Source: Syntrophorhabdus sp. PtaB.Bin184 (GTDB lineage Bacteria; Desulfobacterota; Syntrophorhabdia; Syntrophorhabdales; Syntrophorhabdaceae). Taken from it: a stretch of DNA of 6,569 bases. Below the pieces are notes generated by a model. It saw only the letters and a list, made by a program, of their open reading frames with translations. It made no database searches and was not told the origin of the DNA. Numbering within the stretch: position 1 is the first letter of the stretch; each line of letters begins with the position of its first letter. The position numbers were made by a program, and so were the translations under genes. Below, one piece after another: positions 1-5,253 of the stretch. The DNA is taken from positions 1-6,569 of the forward strand of contig MVQQ01000164.1 in assembly GCA_002067555.1 (NCBI GenBank), given 5' to 3'.

Positions 1-75
1 ATCGGCCTCGCCCTCATCGAATCACTGGTCATCTACGCTCTCGTTATCGCATTCATTTTTGTAGGTAAACTCTAA
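1..75 (+). CDS. atpE: ATP synthase F0 subunit c, C-terminal end (partial, 5' end outside window)
   Basis: The frame is open from base 1 and gives 24 residues ending GKL before TAA at 73-75. They match the second transmembrane helix of F-type ATP synthase subunit c, which forms the rotor ring in the inner membrane and carries H+ or Na+ through F0. The segment IESLVIYALVIAF contains the essential ion-binding carboxylate (Glu at bases 19-21). The following Ser and the Tyr five residues after the Glu match part of the Na+ ligand set, but the Thr that usually follows the Ser in Na+ rings is Leu here, and the first helix with the diagnostic Gln is outside the window, so ion specificity cannot be called. 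No atpF follows; a hairpin starts 7 nt after the stop. This suggests an operon ending in atpE, as in bacteria that keep F0 a/c apart from the F1 genes. Identification is firm despite the short length because this helix is highly conserved. Confidence 0.9.
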   Translation: MGLALIESLVIYALVIAFIFVGKL

Positions 76-82
76 AAAAGCT

Positions 83-119
83 CTGCAGGGATGGTCTTCC
101 AACAGGACCATCCCTGCAG
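83..119. terminator. Perfect 14-bp hairpin just after atpE
   Basis: The arms CTGCAGGGATGGTC (83-96) and GACCATCCCTGCAG (106-119) are perfectly complementary around a 9-nt loop, starting 7 nt after the atpE stop. Position and stem strength fit a transcription end for the atp operon. Only TT follows on the + strand, whereas a run of six A precedes the stem (74-79), giving a U-tract for transcripts coming from the right. The hairpin may therefore act in both directions, or act mainly as an mRNA 3'-end stabiliser for atpE. Confidence 0.65.
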
Positions 120-357
120 TTAAGCACAGCATTTCAGGCACACATTCCCCGCATCAGGCACATTCCCCTTCCGTTGAGACCAGGCCGAGCCTTACCTTAT
201 CGTTACGGCAAGATCGACTCCCTATAAGAGATGGCAATGGATAAGACCCGCTGCTGTCCAGGATGATCCCATTCCCGGAATGCCTTCCTTATAAGACAAC
301 GTTTCAGGACGGGTACATCCTCCATTCCGCACGAGGTTGATCTATTCTGAACAAGAT
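120..357. other. Intergenic stretch without a recognisable gene
   Basis: I find no ORF with a ribosome-binding site and no tRNA-like or known RNA fold here. Visible details are the direct repeat at 134-168, a CATTCC-C-GGAATG palindrome at 270-282, and three scattered ATAAGA words (near 224, 241 and 291). The stretch could be decayed repeat material like the arrays nearby; nothing firmer can be said. Confidence 0.5.
134..168. repeat. Short direct repeat, TCAGGCA-CA-CATTCCCC type
   Basis: The phrase TCAGGCACACATTCCCC (134-150) recurs as TCAGGCACATTCCCC (154-168), differing by one CA dinucleotide, with a 3-nt spacer. Two copies at a 20-nt step are too few to define an array, but the form resembles the word arrays in the other gaps. 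Function unknown. Confidence 0.5.
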
Positions 358-520
358 AATGACCAATGACCAAATTCCAATGACCAGAGAAACAGACAAT
401 AACCAATAACCAAAGAAAAACGATACGAACAGTCCGCTGTGCCCTTCCGTCTGTTCAATTGGTTATTGGTCAATTGGTCATTATCATTTTCATTGGTCAT
501 TGGAATTTGGTCAATTGGTC
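358..520. repeat. Inverted array A: 7-nt AATGACC words in two complementary arms
   Basis: The left arm reads as 7-mers: AATGACC (358, 365), AAATTCC (372), AATGACC (379), then AATAACC (398, 405). The right arm carries the complements: GGTTATT (461), GGTCAATT (468), GGTCATT (476, 495), GGAATTT (502), GGTCAATT (509). Word order is mirrored, with AATAACC innermost in both arms and AAATTCC at the matching place. The longest uninterrupted match is 20 bp, 367-386 against 494-513. The AATAACC words mark the inner ends, leaving roughly 50 nt (412-460) between arms. ORFs read through here give GHWNLV-type peptides, which are the repeat translated and not a protein. It lies between atpE and the convergent minus-strand gene. 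Origin and function are unknown. Confidence 0.8.
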
Positions 521-544
521 GTTTTTGCTTCTCTCCTGTCGAAG

Positions 545-586
545 CATAAAAGTCCCGCCTTCGTTGCCGAAGGCGGGACTTTTATG
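545..586 (-). terminator. Strong intrinsic terminator, 19-bp perfect stem
   Basis: Bases 545-563 are perfectly complementary to 568-586 around a TTGC loop, with a GC-rich core (GTCCCGCCTTCG) and an outer AAAA/TTTT layer that supplies U-tracts in both directions. It lies 25 nt beyond the stop of the minus-strand gene at 612-1187, the expected place for its terminator, and could also stop transcripts coming from the atp side. The AT-rich outer layer is the typical shape of a bidirectional intrinsic terminator. Confidence 0.85.
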
Positions 587-611
587 GTCACACTATCTTG
601 AAGTTAAGAGG

Positions 612-1187
612 TTATTTCTTCTCTTCCGGCTTTTCCTCTTTCTTCTCGTCCTTCTTCACCTTCTTGCTCTTCTTCGCAGGTTTCTTCTCATCCGCGGGCT
701 TCTGTTCGTCCGTTGCGCCTTCCTTCTTCTCTTTCTTCGGCTTCGCTACGGCAGCTTTCGCTTTCGCCTTCTTGGCTCCCGCTATCTTGACCAGCGTCAT
801 GGCGCCCTTCTTGTACTGAACCGTAACCTTGTCACCAACGTTGATCTGGTCAAGGTTCTTGTAGCCTTTCAGCTTCGCATCGCTGACATCGAATGAAACC
901 TCATCCTTGCCGCGCTGAACGCTGATGGTCTTGAAGACGGAATCCGTCTTGGTGACCTTGCCGACAAAACCGGGAATTGGTTTCGGTTTCGGCTTTTCTG
1001 CTGCCTTTTCAGGCTCCTTGGCCTCTGCCGGTTTCTCGTCCTTTGCAGGCTCGGGCTTGTCTACCGCAGGCTTCTCGGCGGCTGGTTTCGCCTTCTCCGG
1101 GGCCTTCGCCTTTTCCTGGGCAAAGCCGGCTCCCACAAATGCAATGCTGACAAGCATGACAAGTGCAAACAACAAAACCTTTTTCAT
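612..1187 (-). CDS. Exported Lys/Pro/Ala-rich protein with a small beta-type domain, function unknown
   Basis: 191 residues. Residues 1-23 are a classical signal peptide (MKK, a hydrophobic core, then GFA before Gln24), so the product should enter the periplasm. Residues 24-71 are a low-complexity Lys/Pro/Glu/Ala linker (EKPA, PEKA motifs). Residues 73-136 are the only folded-looking part: it opens GFVGKVTKTDS, alternates short beta-like strands, and has NVGDKVTVQYKKG followed by a final strand TLVKIAG. This resembles small beta-barrel/DUF5666-like domains, an inference from pattern only. Residues 137-191 are a strongly basic, coil-like tail rich in KAKA and KKEEK. The ATG (1185-1187) is supported by AGGAGG at 1196-1201, 8 nt upstream. 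The gene stands alone with its own promoter-like sequence and terminator. Roles such as envelope-polymer or polyanion binding are possible but not shown. Confidence 0.85.
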   Translation of the reverse strand: MKKVLLFALVMLVSIAFVGAGFAQEKAKAPEKAKPAAEKPAVDKPEPAKDEKPAEAKEPEKAAEKPKPKPIPGFVGKVTKTDSVFKTISVQRGKDEVSFDVSDAKLKGYKNLDQINVGDKVTVQYKKGAMTLVKIAGAKKAKAKAAVAKPKKEKKEGATDEQKPADEKKPAKKSKKVKKDEKKEEKPEEKK

Positions 1188-1232
1188 GACCCCTTCCTCC
1201 TAAGATTGATGATTTGAACTATTAATGATTAA

Positions 1233-1261
1233 TCTTTAAACTTTTGCAGACGCCATGTCAA
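1233..1261 (-). promoter_or_regulatory. Putative sigma-70-type promoter for the exported Lys-rich protein
   Basis: On the minus strand a perfect TTGACA (1256-1261) is followed after 17 nt by TAAAGA (1233-1238), a weak -10 box with 3 of 6 consensus bases; TTTAAA, shifted two bases closer, is an alternative with a 15-nt spacer. Transcription would begin around 1225-1228, leaving a leader of about 40 nt that contains AGGAGG. The symmetric sequence ATTAAT-G-ATTAAT (1221-1233) covers the predicted start and could be an operator or just AT-rich promoter DNA. Confidence 0.55.
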
Positions 1262-1360
1262 GAGCTTTTGTTCCCTGACGCGCTTTCGCGCGCCATTTTT
1301 CCTCTTGCCGCGCTGAAAAACTTATCGGACGCATCACCGTCGAACTTTAAGAAAAAGACA

Positions 1361-1479
1361 GCTTGAACCGCTTAAACAGCTTGAACCGCTTGAGCGCGAA
1401 AAGAACGAACCCTTTTTTCAGGAGAAGATGATTCTCCGCCTCTTGCTTCCAACGTTCAAGCGGTTCAAGCGGTTCAAGC
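1361..1479. repeat. Inverted array B: 9-nt GCTTGAACC words in two complementary arms
   Basis: The left arm has four consecutive 9-mers: GCTTGAACC (1361), GCTTAAACA (1370), GCTTGAACC (1379), GCTTGAGCG (1388). The right arm has three complementary ones: CGTTCAAGC (1453), GGTTCAAGC (1462), GGTTCAAGC (1471). Bases 1379-1396 can pair with 1453-1470 over 18 positions with one G-T/G-U, enclosing a 56-nt loop that holds its own small stem (GGAGAA 1421-1426 with TTCTCC 1432-1437). The array lies between the two divergent predicted promoters, so it should be outside both transcripts, which argues against a simple terminator. Function unknown. Confidence 0.8.
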
Positions 1480-1480
1480 C

Positions 1481-1507
1481 GTCCTTTTGACATACCGTCA
1501 AAAGGAC
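1481..1507. promoter_or_regulatory. 27-bp perfect dyad overlapping the uvrB promoter (operator candidate)
   Basis: GTCCTTTTGAC (1481-1491) and GTCAAAAGGAC (1497-1507) are perfect inverted repeats separated by 5 nt. The dyad contains the TTGACA -35 box and most of the spacer of the predicted uvrB promoter, the usual place for a repressor operator. It directly abuts array B. It does not match the LexA boxes I know (CTGT-N8-ACAG or GAAC-N4-GTTC), so SOS control is not shown. An alternative reading is a leader hairpin, if transcription starts further upstream. Confidence 0.5.
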
Positions 1508-1515
1508 ATTAGACT
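1487..1515 (+). promoter_or_regulatory. Putative promoter of uvrB-uvrC
   Basis: A perfect TTGACA (1487-1492), a 17-nt spacer, and TAGACT (1510-1515, 4 of 6 consensus bases) form a good sigma-70-type promoter. The start of transcription would fall at about 1519-1524, at or a few bases before the uvrB ATG at 1524. That would make a leaderless or near-leaderless mRNA, in agreement with the absence of a well-placed Shine-Dalgarno sequence. Confidence 0.55.
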
Positions 1516-1523
1516 ATAGCGTT

Positions 1524-3512
1524 ATGCGCAGGTTCAGGCTTGTCAGCGATTATGAGGCAAAGGGAGACCAGCCCGGTGCCATCGACAGGATCGCCGGGAA
1601 TATCGTGGGGGGAGTGGCCCATCAGGTGCTGCTCGGGGTTACCGGATCCGGCAAGACCTTCACCATGGCGAACGTCATCGAGCGCGTCAACAGGCCGACA
1701 CTTGTCATTTCCCATAACAAGACCCTGGCGGCACAACTCTATGCGGAGTTCAGGACTCTCTTTCCTGAAAACGAGGTCCACTTCTTCGTCAGCTACTACG
1801 ACTACTATCAACCCGAGGCTTATATCCCTTCCACGGACACCTTCATCGAGAAGGACTCATCCATTAACGAAGAGATAGACAGGATGCGACTTTTGGCAAC
1901 GAACGCGCTCTTCGAACGCGAGGACATCATCATCGTTGCCAGCGTTTCCTGTATCTACGGCCTCGGCTCGCCCGAGACTTACTACGGAATGCTTCTCAAC
2001 ATCGAGGAGGGACAGCCAATCGAGCGGCAGGCCATCCTTCAACGCCTTGTTCAGGGCCAGTATGAACGCAACGATATGGATTTCTACCGGGGCAGGTTCC
2101 GCGTTCGCGGCGGCACGATAGACGTCTTCCCGCCCTATGAGGAGGACAGGGCATTCCGGATCATCCACGATGAGGACAGGGTGGTGTCCATCTCCAGCAT
2201 CGATCCCCTCACAGGCAAGGCTCTCGAACGGTTCAGGCGCTTAACCATCTTCCCCACCACGCACTACGTTATGCCCCGCCAGACGATAGACCGGGCGATC
2301 GCATCCATCGAGGAGGAACTCGCCGCCCACCTTGACCTCCTGAAATCCCATAACAAGCTCCTCGAAGCACAGCGCCTGGAGATGAGAACCAGGTATGACC
2401 TCGAAATGCTTCAGGAGCTCGGTTACTGCTCGGGGATCGAGAATTATTCCCGACATTTTACGGGCAGAGCTCCCGGCGAACCCCCGCCCACCCTCATGGA
2501 CTATCTCCCGGCGAATGCCCTCGTGATGATCGACGAAAGCCACGTCTCGGTACCTCAGCTCGCCGCCATGTATCGCGGAGACCGGTCACGCAAGACAACT
2601 CTCGTCGAACACGGATTCCGCCTGCCTTCGGCGCTCGACAACCGTCCTCTCACCTTTGAGGAGTTCGAGGCACGGGAGAAACAGGTCCTCTACATATCCG
2701 CCACCCCCGCTCAATACGAACTTGCCAAGTCCCGGGGCTGCATCGCGGAGCAGATCATCCGGCCCACGGGCCTCATGGACCCCGAGATCATCCTCAAACC
2801 GGCCAAGGACCAGGTGGAGAACCTCATCATCGAGATAAAGAAGACCACGGAGGCGAAGGAACGGGTCCTCGTCACGACCCTTACCAAGCGTTTTGCTGAA
2901 GACCTCACGGACTTTCTCATCGACAGGGGCATCAGGACAAAATACCTCCATTCAGACATCGACACCCTCGAAAGGGTTGCCATCGTGAGGGACCTGAGGC
3001 TGGGAAAGTTCGATGTTCTGGTGGGCGTGAACCTCCTCAGGGAGGGTCTCGACCTTCCGGAGGTATCCCTTGTCGCCATCCTTGACGCCGATAAGGAAGG
3101 TTTCCTGCGTTCCCAGACCTCTCTCATTCAAACCTGCGGCCGGGCCGCCCGGAACCTCAACGGCAGGGTCATCATGTTCGCGGATACCGTCACCGAATCC
3201 ATGCGCCGGGCCATCGACGAAACCGAGCGGCGAAGAGCCGTCCAGAGTGCCTACAACGAGGAGAACGGGATAACTCCCGAGGGAATCCGCAAGTCCATCG
3301 TCGATGTCCTCTCATCCATCTACGAGAAGGACTATTACGAGGTGCCCGTCGACGAACTGGACGCGAAGGGACTCAAGCCGAAGCAACTTTCGAAGATGGT
3401 CAGGAAACTGAAGAAGGAAATAGCAGAGGCCGCAAAGAAATGGGACTTTGAGAAAGCGGCGCTGCTTCGCGACAGACTGCTGGCCATCGAGAAGACGGAG
3501 CTTACCCTGTGA
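1524..3512 (+). CDS. uvrB: UvrABC system protein B (excision repair damage-verifying ATPase)
   Basis: 662 residues, a full-length UvrB. UvrB receives damaged DNA from UvrA, verifies the lesion by threading a strand behind its beta-hairpin, and recruits UvrC; it acts on the nucleoid. Visible motifs: N-terminal FRLVSDYEAKGDQPGAI; Walker A GVTGSGKT at 38-45 (Lys44); the Tyr-rich beta-hairpin YYDYYQPEAYIPSTDTF from 91; Walker B MIDESH at 335-340; YISATP at 390-395; motif V GVNLLREGLDLPEV at 501-514; motif VI QTCGRAARN at 536-544; and a C-terminal UVR domain (about 622-657, including KKWDFEKAALLRDRL) that binds the matching domain of UvrC. Motif VI has Cys538 where Ile or another hydrophobic residue is usual. 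The ATG is chosen because it leaves the conserved N-terminus complete; the nearest purine-rich sequence (AGGA, 1503-1506) is too far away to be a normal ribosome site. It is first in an operon with uvrC. Confidence 0.98.
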   Translation: MRRFRLVSDYEAKGDQPGAIDRIAGNIVGGVAHQVLLGVTGSGKTFTMANVIERVNRPTLVISHNKTLAAQLYAEFRTLFPENEVHFFVSYYDYYQPEAYIPSTDTFIEKDSSINEEIDRMRLLATNALFEREDIIIVASVSCIYGLGSPETYYGMLLNIEEGQPIERQAILQRLVQGQYERNDMDFYRGRFRVRGGTIDVFPPYEEDRAFRIIHDEDRVVSISSIDPLTGKALERFRRLTIFPTTHYVMPRQTIDRAIASIEEELAAHLDLLKSHNKLLEAQRLEMRTRYDLEMLQELGYCSGIENYSRHFTGRAPGEPPPTLMDYLPANALVMIDESHVSVPQLAAMYRGDRSRKTTLVEHGFRLPSALDNRPLTFEEFEAREKQVLYISATPAQYELAKSRGCIAEQIIRPTGLMDPEIILKPAKDQVENLIIEIKKTTEAKERVLVTTLTKRFAEDLTDFLIDRGIRTKYLHSDIDTLERVAIVRDLRLGKFDVLVGVNLLREGLDLPEVSLVAILDADKEGFLRSQTSLIQTCGRAARNLNGRVIMFADTVTESMRRAIDETERRRAVQSAYNEENGITPEGIRKSIVDVLSSIYEKDYYEVPVDELDAKGLKPKQLSKMVRKLKKEIAEAAKKWDFEKAALLRDRLLAIEKTELTL

Positions 3513-5110
3513 TCCCGGCGACGACGATCGACGGCCTGCCCGGATCACCGGGCGTCTACCTCTTCAAGGACAGCGGCAGCCGGATCATTTACATAGGCAA
3601 GGCCAGGAACATCCGAGACCGTGTCCGCAGCTACTTTCGCGACGATGTGAAGGACATCAAGACACGGACACTGGTGGAGACGATCCACGCGGTGGACTTC
3701 ATACTCACCGCAAATGAGAAAGAGGCCTTTCTCCTCGAGAACAACCTCATCAAACAGCATGCCCCGAAGTATAACATTGACCTCAAGGACGACAAATCGT
3801 ACATATCTTTGAAGCTCACGGTCAATGACGAGTACCCCGCGCTCTTCGCCACACGCAAGATTGTCGACGACGGCTCCCTTTACTTCGGTCCCTATCCTCA
3901 CGCCCGCGACGTCCGGGAGATCCTGAAGCTCATCGAACGCCTCTACCCCGTCAGGAAATGCAAAATGACCGTCTTTCGGAAAAGGAAGAGACCCTGTATG
4001 CTTTACGAGGTGGGCAAGTGCCCGGCGCCGTGCGTCATACCCGTTGACGCCGCCGAATACGCGGGGACCATAGATGATGTGCGGAACTTCCTTTCCGGCA
4101 GGGATGAAAAGGTCCTGAAGGATATCGAGGGCCGCATCGCGAAGAAGGTAGCCGCCTGGGACTTCGAGGGGGCACAGGAACTGAAGGAACGCCATCAGGC
4201 CATACGGTCGATGATGGAAAAACAGCATGTCCACGAGCATTTCGGAAAGAACAGGGATGTCTGGGCCTTCTCCGAGGGGACGGGAAGGGTCTCTCTCGTT
4301 GTCCTCACCTTCCGCCGGGGCGTCCTTCTCTCGCGGCGCCTGTACAAGGAACGGTTCTATGGGGAAGACCCGGAAGAGATGATAATGACCTTTCTCTTCC
4401 AGTACTACAACTCGCGACCCATACCGGACGAGATCATCCTCTCCGGGGAGATGGATGACAGCGACGTCCTGGAGACGTATCTCAGGGAAAGGAAGAGAGG
4501 CGCCGTGAAGATCATGGGCCCCTCTCACAGCGGTGTGAGGGACATGGTGCGCCTCGCCGTGGAAAACCTTCACGAGCCGGAAATCCTGCCCCTCGACGAG
4601 TCCTTCAGGAATACCCTGCGCCTGAAGACCGCGCCGCGGCGTGTAGAGATCTACGACATCTCGCATATCGGCGGACAGAACCCGACGGGCGCCTTCACGG
4701 TCTTCCAGGATTTCAAGCCGGCAAAGGACCAGTACCGCGTCTTCCATATCCGCTCCGGGGAAACCATGGATGACGTCGCCATGATAACGGAGGTTCTCAC
4801 ACGCAGGGTGAACAATCCCGACCTCGGACCCCTGCCGGACCTCTTCATAATAGACGGCGGCAAGGGACAGCTGGCAGCCGCCCACCGGGTGCTTAAGGGC
4901 AATAACGTTGAGAAGGACATCATCTCCATCGCGAAAGGGGAACGCCGCAGGAGAATGGAAGACATCATCTATGTGCCTGCACGAAAGAACCCTCTCGCCC
5001 TGCCCCGGGCATCTGCCGTCTTCAAAGAGATAGTGAAGATGCGCGACGAAGCCCACCGCTTCGCCGTAGCCTCACACAGAAGGTGGAGAAGGAAGGAGAA
5101 TTTGAAATAG
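3509..5110 (+). CDS. uvrC: UvrABC system protein C (dual-incision excinuclease), lacking the C-terminal HhH region
   Basis: 533 residues. UvrC cuts both sides of a lesion in the UvrB-DNA complex. The GIY-YIG nuclease (about 8-95) shows GVY at 15-17, YIG at 28-30 and catalytic Glu77 in AFLLENNL; this domain makes the 3' cut. Cys151, 163, 171 and 175 are spaced 12-8-4, the same as the four Cys that hold the Fe-S cluster reported in E. coli UvrC. A UVR domain at about 200-236 (AAWDFEGAQELKER) contacts UvrB. The RNase H-like 5'-nuclease retains its triad: Asp383 in IYDISH, Asp449 in IIDGGKGQL, His516 in RDEAHRF. The protein ends 17 residues after that His, whereas most UvrC proteins (about 600 residues) continue into tandem helix-hairpin-helix motifs that bind DNA. 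The start is GTG (3509-3511) overlapping the uvrB TGA as GTGA, with GGAG at 3497-3500, indicating translational coupling. Array C begins directly after the stop. Confidence 0.96.
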   Translation: MIPATTIDGLPGSPGVYLFKDSGSRIIYIGKARNIRDRVRSYFRDDVKDIKTRTLVETIHAVDFILTANEKEAFLLENNLIKQHAPKYNIDLKDDKSYISLKLTVNDEYPALFATRKIVDDGSLYFGPYPHARDVREILKLIERLYPVRKCKMTVFRKRKRPCMLYEVGKCPAPCVIPVDAAEYAGTIDDVRNFLSGRDEKVLKDIEGRIAKKVAAWDFEGAQELKERHQAIRSMMEKQHVHEHFGKNRDVWAFSEGTGRVSLVVLTFRRGVLLSRRLYKERFYGEDPEEMIMTFLFQYYNSRPIPDEIILSGEMDDSDVLETYLRERKRGAVKIMGPSHSGVRDMVRLAVENLHEPEILPLDESFRNTLRLKTAPRRVEIYDISHIGGQNPTGAFTVFQDFKPAKDQYRVFHIRSGETMDDVAMITEVLTRRVNNPDLGPLPDLFIIDGGKGQLAAAHRVLKGNNVEKDIISIAKGERRRRMEDIIYVPARKNPLALPRASAVFKEIVKMRDEAHRFAVASHRRWRRKENLK

Positions 5111-5119
5111 GGAGAAAAC

Positions 5120-5248
5120 GCACACGGGTCCGCGCTTCGCGCAAACGGGTCGGCGCTCACGCGCCTAACGAGTGAACGGGTGAAAGCAGAACAAGAGAGG
5201 CACATCTTTTTCCCGTGTGCCCGTTTGCCCGAAGGGCAGACTCGTGTG
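5120..5248. repeat. Inverted array C: ACGGG words alternating with mini-hairpins
   Basis: On the left, ACGGG words (CACACGGGT at 5121, CAAACGGGT at 5142, GAACGGGT at 5174) alternate with small stems: GCGC-TTC-GCGC (5132-5142) and GGCGC-TCAC-GCGCC (5152-5165). On the right, 5211-5252 carries the complements CCCGTGTG, CCCGTTTG and GTGTGCCCGT around GCCC-GAA-GGGC (5227-5237). Bases 5121-5149 match the reverse complement of 5220-5248 at 25 of 29 positions; two of the four differences are a compensated pair in the mini-hairpin. The array fills the gap between the converging uvrC and histidine kinase genes, so it may serve as a transcription barrier, although only one T-run (TTTTT, 5207-5211) follows a stem and it is not adjacent to it. 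Confidence 0.75.
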
Positions 5249-5253
5249 CCCGT

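Noticed and set aside
203..896. Open frames across array A (minus 203-406, plus 459-896) translating to GHWNLV-type peptides
   Set aside because: The peptides are the 7-nt repeat in translation or the antisense of the Lys-rich gene; no start context or family resemblance.
925..1203. Plus-strand open frame rich in Ser/Phe/Ala/Gly opposite the exported protein
   Set aside because: Mirror image of the Lys/Pro/Ala-rich coding sequence; the minus-strand gene has a signal peptide, ribosome site, promoter and terminator.
1279..1299. Small CGCGC-TTTC-GCGCG hairpin followed by TTTTT as a plus-strand terminator
   Set aside because: The stem is only 5 bp and no plus-strand gene precedes it; it lies upstream of the divergent promoter.
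358..1479. CRISPR array
   Set aside because: Repeats are 7-9 nt and contiguous, without unique spacers of 30-40 nt, and no cas gene is present.
1200..1523. LexA/SOS box upstream of uvrB
   Set aside because: Neither CTGT-N8-ACAG nor GAAC-N4-GTTC is present; only the non-matching 27-bp dyad is seen.
3545..5056. 503-residue open frame on the minus strand opposite uvrC
   Set aside because: Its codons are exactly in register with those of uvrC, so a stop would need TTA, CTA or TCA in the sense strand, codons rarely used here. The translation shows no known family and no ribosome site; it is a codon-bias shadow.
5080..5253. Frameshift or nonsense mutation hiding the UvrC HhH domain
   Set aside because: Reading through the TAG in the same frame gives repeat-derived residues with no GIG-type HhH motif, and I saw no such motif in the short, repeat-filled gap. 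The domain is absent, not shifted.
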